DNA of 64,000 bases from an uncultured Sulfurovum sp. (GCA_902727855.1 CACVAS010000170.1:62001-126000); one strand, 5' to 3'; positions 33,893 to 42,479 are shown, counted from the stretch's first letter. Numbers and translations are program-made. Notes: generated by a model not told the origin, from the letters alone.

Positions 33893-35097
33893 ATTCACTT
33901 ATGTCTAAAAATGATAAAGAGATTTTGTTAGATATATTTTTATCTAAAAATATGTTTGAATATATTGTTTTAGATCACGAATTAAATATAGAGAATTGCT
34001 CTAAAAATACTCATATGTATGTAGATTGTATTTTATCTAAGGGTGATACAATATTTTCCTCTTTCCCAGAACTGGTTGGTTATGAGGAAGAATTAGAAAA
34101 TGTTTTAAATCATCATAGTAGAGAGTTCACGCTTGAAACTGTGTATAAAAATAAATATTATGTTACGATTACTATAGAACCCTATGGTAGTAATAAATTG
34201 TTATTATTTATGAAAAATATCACAGATATTTTAGTATCAAAACAACAAATTTTACAATACAGTAATGAATCTCTTTTGTTAAATGCAACGTTGCAAAAAA
34301 TATTAGATAGTCAAAATGCCTATGTTTTTGTGGTTTATAAGGAAAAAATAACATTTGTCAATAAAAGATTTACAGAATATTTTGATGTAAATGTTCTAGA
34401 TAGTAAAACTGGAGATAAGTTAAAAATTTATCAATATTTAGATATTAGAATAAATGGATATGATGAACTATTTATACACTTACAAAATAAAGAAGAGACT
34501 ATTGTTATTAACAATGATACATTTATTTTGAAAGCGTCTATTGTAGAGTCTACACATCAACTTTTTACCTTAACTAAAGTGACTGATATATCTAACAAAC
34601 TACAATTTGACCCTTTAACTTCTGCCTATAGGAAAGAGTTTTTTCACAAACAATTAGATCAATTTATGTCACTTGAAGAAGAAGGAGTGTTGGTTTTATT
34701 TGATATTGATGATTTTAAACAAATTGAAGAAGGGTATGGAAATGAAGTTGCAAACAGTGTATTGCAAGAGTTTGCTATGTTAATTAAAGATAATATTAGA
34801 GATAAGGATACTTTTGCTCGTTGGAGAGAGGAAGAATTTTTACTTCTTTTACGAAATATATCTTTAGATCAAGCTATGATAAAAATAAAAAGTCTTTCTG
34901 ATATTGTTTCAGAATATATGTATCCGTCTGTGAGTCGTTTAACATGTTGTATAGGCTTAGCTTCGAAATGTGAGAATGATACAGCTGATTCTTTATTACT
35001 TCGTGCAGATCAAGCACTTTTTGAAGCTAAAAAAGCTGGAAAAAACCATATTGTTAAAAAAATATTAAAAAGTAAAAATAAGACTTCTAAAAGATAG
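33889..35097 (+). CDS. PAS-domain protein with degenerate GGDEF domain
   Basis: A 402-residue cytoplasmic protein. The N-terminal half has one or two PAS-like segments (FEYIVLDHELNIENCSKN; AYVFVVYKEKITFVNKRF). The C-terminal half is a GGDEF domain (DPLTSAYRKEFFHKQLD; VLVLFDIDDFKQIEEGYG). The signature loop reads RWREEEFLLLL, so both glycines of GG(D/E)EF are replaced. Diguanylate cyclase activity is therefore unlikely, and it may bind nucleotide or act as a signalling adaptor. The start overlaps the GTPase stop, placing it in the same module. Confidence 0.85.
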   Translation: MNSLMSKNDKEILLDIFLSKNMFEYIVLDHELNIENCSKNTHMYVDCILSKGDTIFSSFPELVGYEEELENVLNHHSREFTLETVYKNKYYVTITIEPYGSNKLLLFMKNITDILVSKQQILQYSNESLLLNATLQKILDSQNAYVFVVYKEKITFVNKRFTEYFDVNVLDSKTGDKLKIYQYLDIRINGYDELFIHLQNKEETIVINNDTFILKASIVESTHQLFTLTKVTDISNKLQFDPLTSAYRKEFFHKQLDQFMSLEEEGVLVLFDIDDFKQIEEGYGNEVANSVLQEFAMLIKDNIRDKDTFARWREEEFLLLLRNISLDQAMIKIKSLSDIVSEYMYPSVSRLTCCIGLASKCENDTADSLLLRADQALFEAKKAGKNHIVKKILKSKNKTSKR

Positions 35098-35152
35098 TTA
35101 TTTAAGCTTTGTTTTAAGCCAAACTTATTATAATCTCACCCACAAAACATAT

Positions 35153-35243
35153 GGAGAGTTGGGAGAGCTGGTTTAATCCGCGCCCCTGCTAAGGGTGTGT
35201 AGCTTCACGGCTACCGAGGGTTCGAATCCCTCACTCTCCGCCA
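35153..35243 (+). tRNA. tRNA-Ser (anticodon GCU)
   Basis: A 91-base tRNA with encoded CCA. The acceptor GGAGAGT pairs with ACTCTCC. The anticodon stem CGCCC/GGGTG holds the loop CTGCTAA (anticodon GCT). A long variable arm (GTAGCTTCACGGCTAC hairpin) marks it as serine class, and GAGGGTTCGAATCCCTC is the T arm. It reads AGC/AGU codons. A run of T follows and may end transcription. Confidence 0.97.
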
Positions 35244-35326
35244 CTTTTTTAATAACTTTCAATCTAATATTTTTTATAATTTCATGACAATTTGAGACCT
35301 TTTTTTCATATCGAGTATGATTGTAC

Positions 35327-35332
35327 TATACT
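35327..35332 (+). promoter_or_regulatory. Candidate -10 box of a leaderless promoter (Y-family polymerase)
   Basis: TATACT stands six bases before the ATG at 35339. The ORF upstream begins only at a TTG with no homology. No usual ribosome site separates the box and start, so transcription may begin at the start codon. Confidence 0.45.
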
Positions 35333-35338
35333 TATGGG

Positions 35339-36604
35339 ATGTTTCTTCATATAGATATAGATAGTTTTTTTGCCTCAGCAGAACGTAGTAGAGATGACAC
35401 ATTAAAAGGGATACCTATGTGTGTAGGATCTCGCTCGAATTTGGAAATATTTAATAAAAAACGTACATATATACGGCTCATAAATGATAATGCTGGTGCT
35501 TTTGTTGCACCTGTTTTTTATAGTCAACAAGAGAAAACGTTTGAGAATTATTTTGTAGATACTATAGATGGCAAAAAAAAGATACGAGGTATAGTTACCA
35601 CAGCATCGTATGAAGCTAGAGCTTGTGGAGTGAAGACAGCCATGCCGATATCTCAGGCACTTCAGCTTTGTCCTAGTATGGTAGTTATACCTTCCAATTA
35701 CCCACTTTATCATAAACTGTCACACGGTATACATGCCTTTATGATGGCACATATGCCAAAGGTGGAGCAGTTTAGTATAGATGAGTTCTTTTGTGATGTC
35801 AGTGGATGGAAAAGTGATGCAGAAGTCTATGACTTTTCAAAAATGATTCAGGCTAAGATTTTGTCCCATTTTGATATACCTGTCTCTATAGGCATCTCTA
35901 AATCAAAATGGATAGCGAAGTTAGCCACAGAGTCTGCTAAACCTTATGGTGTCTATGAAGTAAAAGATATAGATGCCTATATTGAGAATATACCTATTGC
36001 GGAGTTTCCTGGTATTGGTAGAGGGTTTCAAGCTAGGTTGGCAAAATATTACATTTCTACATTGGGTGACATTAAAAGGCATAAATCTCTTTTTTATTCT
36101 TGGAAAAAACCAGGTATCCAACTTTATGGACGCGTAACAGGAATATCTGATGAAGGTATCAGTGAAAGAGGTGAACGAAAATCTATAGGTATTAGTAGAA
36201 CTTTTGACGCCATAGACAATAAAAATGAAATACATAGACGTATTATGATTATGGCCCGGCATATTGTCTATATGACACTAGATATTGGCGCGAACCCTAC
36301 AACATATTATTTGAAAATTAATTATGAATATGGCATAAAAAAAAAGCAGAGTAGAACGGTAGATAGGCTTTTTTCCGAAAAACTATTTAAACAGATGCTA
36401 TCTAAAATGTTTTATGACATGGCATTAGATAAGGGGGCGATAAAGCTTTCTATTAATGTATCGAACTTCACCTCTGGGCATCCTAAGACACTGTCACTAT
36501 TGAACCTTGATGAAGATATTTCCGAAAAAGAATTAAGTGAAAATATCCAAAAACTTAGAGAAAGTTTTGGATTAGATATTATTAAAACAGGGAATGAACT
36601 TTAA
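35339..36604 (+). CDS. Y-family translesion DNA polymerase (DinB/UmuC-like)
   Basis: A 421-residue polymerase starting MFLHIDIDSFFASAE, which carries the first metal-binding Asp. VTTASYEARACGVKTAMPISQA and the catalytic pair in FSIDEFFCDVSGW follow, then SIGISKSKWIAKLATESAKP and a helix-hairpin-helix segment (PGIGRGFQARLAKY). An insert of about 45 residues (roughly 36-80) lies between PMCVGSRSN and IRGIVTTASYEA, absent from E. coli DinB. It should copy past damaged bases with low fidelity. No LexA-like operator is apparent. The gene's stop codon lies in a 30-bp repeat duplicated at 36719. Confidence 0.88.
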   Translation: MFLHIDIDSFFASAERSRDDTLKGIPMCVGSRSNLEIFNKKRTYIRLINDNAGAFVAPVFYSQQEKTFENYFVDTIDGKKKIRGIVTTASYEARACGVKTAMPISQALQLCPSMVVIPSNYPLYHKLSHGIHAFMMAHMPKVEQFSIDEFFCDVSGWKSDAEVYDFSKMIQAKILSHFDIPVSIGISKSKWIAKLATESAKPYGVYEVKDIDAYIENIPIAEFPGIGRGFQARLAKYYISTLGDIKRHKSLFYSWKKPGIQLYGRVTGISDEGISERGERKSIGISRTFDAIDNKNEIHRRIMIMARHIVYMTLDIGANPTTYYLKINYEYGIKKKQSRTVDRLFSEKLFKQMLSKMFYDMALDKGAIKLSINVSNFTSGHPKTLSLLNLDEDISEKELSENIQKLRESFGLDIIKTGNEL

Positions 36605-36748
36605 AATACTATTTGTCCATCATGTTGCACATATTATAGGACACAAAATGAACAAAGTACATCTTTGCTACGTTGTCACTGGGACAACTTCAGCAGTTGG
36701 CTCAAATGACTAGTCATTTTTAAAATACTATTTGTCCATCATGTTGCA
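36600..36748. repeat. Direct repeat of 30 bp, 119 bp apart
   Basis: Positions 36600-36629 and 36719-36748 are identical (they begin TTTAAAATACTATTTGTCCA). The right copy encodes the last residues (MQHDGQIVF) and stop of the Sel1 gene; the left copy overlaps the polymerase stop. The 89 bases between hold no gene. It looks like a partial duplication of the Sel1 3' end. Confidence 0.85.
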
Positions 36749-37304
36749 TACGTTTTATAATACCTTGGGCCATTTTGTGACCTTGGTAGGCTGCTTTTCT
36801 ACACCACTCTATGGCTTTTTCTTTGTCTTCTTCACATCCAAGCCCCATATCGTAGAGTGCCCCTAAGTTAAACTGTGCTTTTGCATTGCCTGCACTGGCA
36901 GCTTTTGAAAAGAGTATAAATGCTTTTTTATAGTCTTGATGTACCCCACGACCCTCTTTAAACATGGCACCTAGGTTATTAAAAGCATCAATATTACCAC
37001 GTTTTGCGGCTTCTTCATACCAAAATGCTGCCTCACTCTCATTTGCTTCACAGCCTTCACCATTTTCAAGCATAAGAGCTACTTCAAACTGTGCTACAGG
37101 TACTTCTCTCGTTGCTGCTTCTAGGTAGTATTGATAAGCTTTCTTGGCGTCTTGATTGACTCCGTAGCCTCTAAAGTATAAAAACCCTAGGTAATAGAAT
37201 GCTGTGGGCTCTTTTTGCTGTTCTAAAGCAGTGTAAAGTTCTAGTGCTTTGTCATACTCTTTGGCTACTAGTGCATCATAGGCTTCTTGTTGTTGTGCTG
37301 TCAT
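36720..37304 (-). CDS. Sel1-repeat (TPR-like) protein
   Basis: A 194-residue soluble protein built of about four to five Sel1 repeats, each with the pattern AxxxLGxxYxxGxGVxxDxxKAxxYxxxAA: FYYLGFLYFRGYGVNQDAKK, VALMLENGEGCEANES, AFNNLGAMFKEGRGVHQDYK and FNLGALYDMGLGCEEDKEK. No signal peptide, so it is likely cytoplasmic. Sel1 proteins act as protein-binding scaffolds. It is convergent with the polymerase gene. Its final codons are duplicated 119 bp away. Confidence 0.9.
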   Translation of the reverse strand: MTAQQQEAYDALVAKEYDKALELYTALEQQKEPTAFYYLGFLYFRGYGVNQDAKKAYQYYLEAATREVPVAQFEVALMLENGEGCEANESEAAFWYEEAAKRGNIDAFNNLGAMFKEGRGVHQDYKKAFILFSKAASAGNAKAQFNLGALYDMGLGCEEDKEKAIEWCRKAAYQGHKMAQGIIKRMQHDGQIVF

Positions 37305-37857
37305 ATCTCTATCCTAGGGTTATTTGTTGTGATTTTAGCATAAGTAGCTTGCAAAAGATTTTCTAAGAGAATGTTGTAAGGTTATTGGGCTGAAATGATA
37401 CTTATTTGCCTAAAGTTGTCAGTCTACGCTCTTCCTCTACCGTGAGAAACCTATACCATTGCTAGGATGAACTAGCTGAAGAATTGTCACACTAATTAAA
37501 AGTCTCAACTAAATAAAGATAAGGAAGTGGCGTATACTAAGTTTCATGAAGGGCAATTAAACTTGGAATTATAAAGATACCTTGTAGCCTTGGGTGGAGG
37601 AGATTTATTAGTGGTCGATACCATCGACCCTACAAGCCCTCGTAGGTTTGATGTAATTGAATAGGGGCAGGGTGTAGTGTTTTATAGAATATTTAGTTGA
37701 ATATGCATGAACCGTAGGGTGTTGTACCCTTACAACACCATTTATATAGATACCAAACAATGTTCAAACATTGGTGTTGTCGTGGGACAACACCCTACGC
37801 AAAATTCTATATGCATTCCCACCCAGGATAGATGGATATGAGAGAAAGAAGTAATAT
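37305..37857. repeat. 553-bp non-coding region with three GTAG-headed REP hairpins
   Basis: No gene is supported here. It contains a single REP hairpin at 37613-37633 (GGTCGAT, ACC, ATCGACC, then CTAC) and a BIME-like pair at 37713-37799. In the pair, arm 37713-37740 starts CGTAGGGTGTTGT and arm 37772-37799 ends ACAACACCCTACG. Each arm folds internally (GTGTTGT with ACAACAC) and the two arms pair with each other imperfectly. The heads match the element at 29540. The remaining sequence (37305-37560) shows nothing I can name. Confidence 0.65.
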
Positions 37858-38328
37858 TTATTTGTTTGAGGTAAGATTGAAAAAAAAGTTTTGAAACTCC
37901 TCACAATAGTAATCATTTGTTGGTATTTGTTTCCACGCATTTGAAAAAGCAGGTTTATTAAAAGAAGATTGCATCCCTTGCTTCCATAAATTCCATACGT
38001 GTTCATCAATTAGTTTTTCTTTTGAAAGGAAATATTCCTCAGAGCATAAATCAAAATATGCTCTAAACCAACGTAGATTTTCTTCTTGATGCTTTGATGT
38101 TATATCATAAGAATCTGATTCTATGTCAATTGGTAAATTAATAATGATATCTTGATACCTTTGTGTATAAGCATAAAATGTTTGTAATTTAAACTGTTTT
38201 TTTTGTGTTCTATGTTGTAAGTAAATAGTCAACACACCTAGAAAGAGTGTAAATATACCAACAACCATTCCAACAAAGAGTGATAATTCTTGGAAATTTA
38301 AACTACCTATTTTTTCTATAATATTCAT
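37858..38328 (-). CDS. Hypothetical protein with one N-terminal membrane helix
   Basis: A 156-residue protein. A hydrophobic segment (LSLFVGMVVGIFTLFLGVLTIYL, about residues 16-38) is followed by a basic stop-transfer (QHRTQKKQFK) and a soluble, aromatic-rich helical domain (FYAYTQRYQDIIINLP; NLRWFRAYFDLCSEEYFLSKEKLID; VWNLWKQGMQSSF). The layout resembles DUF4760-like proteins, though I am unsure. The soluble part should face the cytoplasm. The upstream valS gene is on the same strand 25 bp away. Confidence 0.65.
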   Translation of the reverse strand: MNIIEKIGSLNFQELSLFVGMVVGIFTLFLGVLTIYLQHRTQKKQFKLQTFYAYTQRYQDIIINLPIDIESDSYDITSKHQEENLRWFRAYFDLCSEEYFLSKEKLIDEHVWNLWKQGMQSSFNKPAFSNAWKQIPTNDYYCEEFQNFFFNLTSNK

Positions 38329-38353
38329 GTTTTACCCTTTTAACCTTTAGTTA

Positions 38354-40996
38354 TTACATCCCAAACCCACTCAACTCAGACTGCACCTTAACCATCTTAT
38401 GCTCAGCATCTACCAATGCCTGTTTGTTTTCTGCTATGACTGCTTCAGGAGCATTTGCGACAAATCTTTCATTGTTTAACATACCATTTAGTTTAGCTAT
38501 CTCTTTTTCTAGTTTTTCTTTCTGACGAGTGAGTTTCGTGATAATAGGTGTCATATCAATCTCACCTGTTGGTAAGTAGACTTCTAAATTGTCTGAGACA
38601 TCTGTAATACTGTCAGCTACTTTTGCATCTACAAACTCTATGTCTAAGACTTTAGCAAGTTTTTCTATAAATGGTTTTGCCATCTGTGTGTCTATTTGGT
38701 TATCTAGTTTGATGTAGGCTTTGTCTATTTTGCTATTACCCATATCTATCACTACTTTAGCACGACGAAGTGCCGTGATAGACTCTTCTATAATAGCAAA
38801 CATATTTTCAGCTTCTTTGTCTTCCTTAATCTCTTTAGGAAAATGCATAACCATCAAAGACTCTCCCTCTTCAAGTGAAGTACCTGAGAGTTTATGGTAA
38901 AGATGATCAGAGATAAATGGCATGAATGGACTTACCATTTTAAGTGTTTCTTTAAAGATAGAACCTAATTCAGGGATGCTCTTTTTGTCTGCTTTAGAGT
39001 ATTCAATCCCCCAATCACAAAACTCATTCCATACGAAGTTATAGAGTGACTTTGCTGCGTCAGAGAAGTTGTATGTATCTAAACTTGTTCTTACTTTTTC
39101 AACGGCAAGTCCAAGTCTTGATTGCATGTATCGTCCAAGAGGAGTGACTACTTCTATCTCTTTTAAATCTTTAAAGGTATCGACGTTTAGTTGTAAATAG
39201 TTTGTTGCATTATAAAGTTTATTGGTAAAGTTCCTAAACTGCTCTAGGTTCTTTTCACCAAGCTTTATGTCGCGACCTTGCACAGCAAGGTAGGCAAGAG
39301 TAAAACGAATGATATCAGCAGAGTGTGCTTCAACCATGTCTAGTGGGTCTATCACATTACCTTTGGACTTTGACATTTTTGCACCATGTTCATCACGAAC
39401 GAGAGCGTGCATATAGATGTCTTCAAAAGGTAGCTTTCCTTGGAAATGTTCCCCCATCATCATCATACGCGCTACCCAAAAGAACATAATGTCAAACCCA
39501 GTAATAAGTAGAGAGTTAGGGTAGAAGTCTGCCATATCTGTGTCATTATATAACGCTTCTAGCTTACCATTATTACTCCAACCAAGAGGACTCATAGCCC
39601 ATAAAGCAGAAGAGAACCAAGTGTCCAGTACATCAGGGTCTTGCGTGAGTTTTTTAGAACTACACTTTGGACAACCATCTGGTTCATCTGCTTTGTCTGC
39701 CCATGTATGGTTACAGTCATCACAAGTAAATACAGGGATTCTATGTCCCCACCACAGTTGACGAGAGATACACCACGGACGTAATTCATCCATCCATGCA
39801 GTATATGAATTTATCCAGTGAGGAGGGTGAAAGTTATTGTTGGCTTTGGTTTTATCTATAGAGTTTTGTGCCATCTCTGAACTCAAAAACCATTGTGTTG
39901 AGATAAACGGTTCAACAATGTTTTTACATCTATAACAGTGACCTACTTGATGTACATGATCTTCTATTTTGACAATGTGTCCAGTATCTTCTAGCGCTTG
40001 AACAATGACAGGACGCGCTTCAAGACGTTCTAGTCCTTTAAACGCTCCACAGTACTCATTTAAAATACCCTGTTCATCAAACACTTTAATAAATTCTAAA
40101 TTGTGACGCTTACCAACAGCGTAGTCATTTTGGTCATGTGCAGGCGTTACTTTAACCACACCAGTACCAAACTCCATGTCCACATGGCTATCGGTAATGA
40201 CTTTTATGGTTCTGTCTGTCAGTGGAAGTAGTACATCTTTACCTACAATGTCTGTATATCGATTGTCATCAGGGTGCACCATAATAGCTGTATCACCAAA
40301 GTATGTCTCTGGTCTTGTTGTTGCGACTTCAAGTTCTCCTGAACCATCTGCAAACTTATATATCATCGTGTAGAATTTACCGTTTACTTCTTCATGTTCT
40401 ACTTCTATGTCTGAGAGTGCACCATCATGGGTACACCAATTGACCATGTAGTTGTTTTGTGTGATATGGCCATCATCATAGAGGGATACAAAAGCCTCCT
40501 TGACAGCTTCTTTAAGACCTTCATCCATAGTAAAACGTTCACGTTTCCAAGCAGGAGTAACACCGAGCTTTCTCATTTGATGGACAATGTTTCCACCAGA
40601 TGTCTCTTTTTGAAGCCAAGCACGTTCTAAAAATTTTTCTCGTCCAAGTGCTTCTTTGGTTGTACCTTCAGCTAAAAGCTGCTTCTCAACGATGTTTTGT
40701 GTTGCAATACCTGCATGGTCAGTGCCAGGTTGCCAAAGTGTTTTAAAACCATCCATACGCTTATAACGGGTAATGATGTCTTGAAGTGTAAAAGTAAGTG
40801 CATGACCTATGTGCAGGCTACCTGTAACGTTGGGTGGTGGCATCATGATAGAGAAGGTTTTTATTTTGCCATTCTCATCTGCTTCTTGAATGCTCTTATT
40901 GCCATCTATCTCAAAGTATCCACGTGCTTCACAAAGTGCATAGTAGTTGTCTTCTACTTCTTTTGGGTTGTATCCAGCTTTTGTCTTTTCGCTCAT
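38354..40996 (-). CDS. valS: Valyl-tRNA synthetase
   Basis: Class I synthetase of 880 residues. It carries the HIGH motif in PPPNVTGSLHIGHALTFTLQD, the editing domain (VATTRPETYFGDTAIMVHPD), a zinc-like Cys cluster (FTCDDCNHTW...GCPKCSSKK), DPDVLDTWFSSALWA, and the KMSKS loop in HGAKMSKSKGNVIDP. It ends with the ValS C-terminal coiled coil (LTRQKEKLEKEIAKLNGML). Length matches other ValS proteins. The start at 40996 has a modest ribosome site. Confidence 0.98.
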   Translation of the reverse strand: MSEKTKAGYNPKEVEDNYYALCEARGYFEIDGNKSIQEADENGKIKTFSIMMPPPNVTGSLHIGHALTFTLQDIITRYKRMDGFKTLWQPGTDHAGIATQNIVEKQLLAEGTTKEALGREKFLERAWLQKETSGGNIVHQMRKLGVTPAWKRERFTMDEGLKEAVKEAFVSLYDDGHITQNNYMVNWCTHDGALSDIEVEHEEVNGKFYTMIYKFADGSGELEVATTRPETYFGDTAIMVHPDDNRYTDIVGKDVLLPLTDRTIKVITDSHVDMEFGTGVVKVTPAHDQNDYAVGKRHNLEFIKVFDEQGILNEYCGAFKGLERLEARPVIVQALEDTGHIVKIEDHVHQVGHCYRCKNIVEPFISTQWFLSSEMAQNSIDKTKANNNFHPPHWINSYTAWMDELRPWCISRQLWWGHRIPVFTCDDCNHTWADKADEPDGCPKCSSKKLTQDPDVLDTWFSSALWAMSPLGWSNNGKLEALYNDTDMADFYPNSLLITGFDIMFFWVARMMMMGEHFQGKLPFEDIYMHALVRDEHGAKMSKSKGNVIDPLDMVEAHSADIIRFTLAYLAVQGRDIKLGEKNLEQFRNFTNKLYNATNYLQLNVDTFKDLKEIEVVTPLGRYMQSRLGLAVEKVRTSLDTYNFSDAAKSLYNFVWNEFCDWGIEYSKADKKSIPELGSIFKETLKMVSPFMPFISDHLYHKLSGTSLEEGESLMVMHFPKEIKEDKEAENMFAIIEESITALRRAKVVIDMGNSKIDKAYIKLDNQIDTQMAKPFIEKLAKVLDIEFVDAKVADSITDVSDNLEVYLPTGEIDMTPIITKLTRQKEKLEKEIAKLNGMLNNERFVANAPEAVIAENKQALVDAEHKMVKVQSELSGFGM

Positions 40997-41054
40997 AGTT
41001 GCATCCTATGTATTGTAATATTGTCGCGATTATAGCGTAAGGGTGCTTTTTCTT

Positions 41055-42194
41055 TTATGACAATCTAGACTTAAACGCTTCATACCCAAACTGACGGATT
41101 ATTTCTACAGTGCCATCTTTTTTTTCTATGGCGATACTAGGGAGTTTGATGCCATTAAAAGTAGTAGCTTTGACCATGGTGTAGTGCATTTGGTCTTCAA
41201 AAATGATTTGATCTCCAATGTTTAATGGCGTGTCAAAAGAGTAGTCTCCCATGATGTCACCTGCTAAACAAGTGTTGCCTGCAAGTCTATAGGTGTGAGG
41301 TTTTTCACCTGCTTTGCCAGCACCTCTAACCTCTGCACGGTAGGGCATGATAATAGTATCGGGCATATGCGCTTCTGCAGAGGTGTCGAGTATGGCAATT
41401 TGCATGCCATTGTCTACAATGTCAAGTACGGTACTTACCAGTGTACCCGTCTCCCATGCAACTGCCTCGCCTGGCTCAAGGTAGACTTGTACACTATACT
41501 TGTCTTTAAAATGGTTAATGATACGAATAAGTTTTTCGACATCATAGCCTTTACGGGTAATATGATGTCCTCCACCAAAGTTTATCCATTTCATTTTTTT
41601 TATGTATTGACCAAACTTTTTTTCAAAATGTTCTAAGACCATTTCTAAGGCATTTGCACCTTGTTCGCAGAGTGCATGAAAATGTAAACCATCACAAGTA
41701 TCTAGCAGTGTTTCATCAAAGTTAGCAAGTGTCGTACCCAAACGAGAGTAGAGCCCACAGGGGTTATATATCTCTTTAGGAGACTCTGAATACTCAGGGT
41801 TTATACGTAAACCTAAAGAAATATTGGGATTGTATGATTTAACTTTCTTTGCAAAATGATGAAATTGATCTGGAGAGTTAAAAACAATATGATGAGAGAG
41901 TGTAGCAATCTCTTCAATTTCATCTTCTTTAAATGCAGGTGCATAGGTATGTACTTCTTTTTGAAAAGTTTCAGATGCTAACTGGGCTTCATGTATACCA
42001 CTGGCACAACAGCCATCGAGTATGGGTGAGAGCATTGGAAAACTTTTCCATAAAGCATACCCTTTGAGTGCTAAGAGTATTTTAGCATTTGTTTTCTCTT
42101 TGATGTAGGCTAAAGTATTGAGATTTGTTTGAAGCTTTTCTTCATTAAGAAGCCAACAAGGGGAGGGTAGAGAAGCATTGTATAGAGTATTCAT
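41055..42194 (-). CDS. nspC: Carboxynorspermidine decarboxylase
   Basis: PLP enzyme of the alanine-racemase/ornithine-decarboxylase fold that makes norspermidine or spermidine from the carboxy precursor. The 379-residue form starts at the ATG at 42194 (MNTLYNASLPSPCWLLNEEKL); the frame further upstream runs into a MITE-like element. The PLP lysine lies in ILLALKGYALW. HFHALCEQGA, FGGGHHITRKGYD, EPGEAVAW and RLAGNTCLAGD are NspC motifs, with the active-site Cys in the last. No ribosome site precedes the ATG; TATAAT lies six bases upstream. The carboxyspermidine dehydrogenase partner is not in the window. Confidence 0.93.
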   Translation of the reverse strand: MNTLYNASLPSPCWLLNEEKLQTNLNTLAYIKEKTNAKILLALKGYALWKSFPMLSPILDGCCASGIHEAQLASETFQKEVHTYAPAFKEDEIEEIATLSHHIVFNSPDQFHHFAKKVKSYNPNISLGLRINPEYSESPKEIYNPCGLYSRLGTTLANFDETLLDTCDGLHFHALCEQGANALEMVLEHFEKKFGQYIKKMKWINFGGGHHITRKGYDVEKLIRIINHFKDKYSVQVYLEPGEAVAWETGTLVSTVLDIVDNGMQIAILDTSAEAHMPDTIIMPYRAEVRGAGKAGEKPHTYRLAGNTCLAGDIMGDYSFDTPLNIGDQIIFEDQMHYTMVKATTFNGIKLPSIAIEKKDGTVEIIRQFGYEAFKSRLS

Positions 42195-42200
42195 GAGGAA

Positions 42201-42206
42201 ATTATA
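42201..42206 (-). promoter_or_regulatory. Candidate -10 box of a leaderless nspC promoter
   Basis: TATAAT on the minus strand ends six bases before the nspC ATG. Everything further upstream belongs to the MITE-like element starting at 42211, so any -35 contact would lie in its terminal repeat. Confidence 0.5.
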
Positions 42207-42210
42207 ACAG

Positions 42211-42479
42211 TAGAACCCTCTGATTAACTTAAGGTGTTCATAACATTTATAGCTTTTTCTTAGACAAGGCACTCAGTCGAAGGGCTAGCCATAGCTAACT
42301 CGAGAGTGAGTAACGCAGTATAAGGTAAAGCTAGAAATGCCCTTTGGGTGGGATTTGCAAACGCAATCTTTCATCAGATATTTGTTCAACTTAGCTAAGG
42401 CTAGGTTTTACAAATCTCTAACAAAATATTACATTTGCAAAACCCATTATGAATGCCTTAAGTTAATTAGAGGGTTCTA
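42211..42479. mobile_element. MITE-like non-autonomous element, 269 bp
   Basis: Terminal inverted repeats of 31 bp (42211-42241 and 42449-42479) differ at three positions and begin TAGAACCCTCT. If the outer TA is read as a duplicated target, the element spans 42213-42477, as in IS630/mariner-type insertions. The interior has no significant ORF but has internal complementarity (TGGGATTTGCAAAC with ATTTGCAAAACCCA). It separates nspC from the divergent ExbB/MotA gene and makes up most of this 377-bp gap. The parent transposon cannot be named. Confidence 0.7.

Noticed and set aside
35153-35243. Attachment site or mobile element at the tRNA-Ser
   Set aside because: No integrase gene and no repeated tRNA 3' end follow within the window; the next gene is a polymerase.
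42195-42272. N-terminal extension of nspC
   Set aside because: It lies in the MITE-like element's terminal repeat; homology begins at the ATG at 42194.
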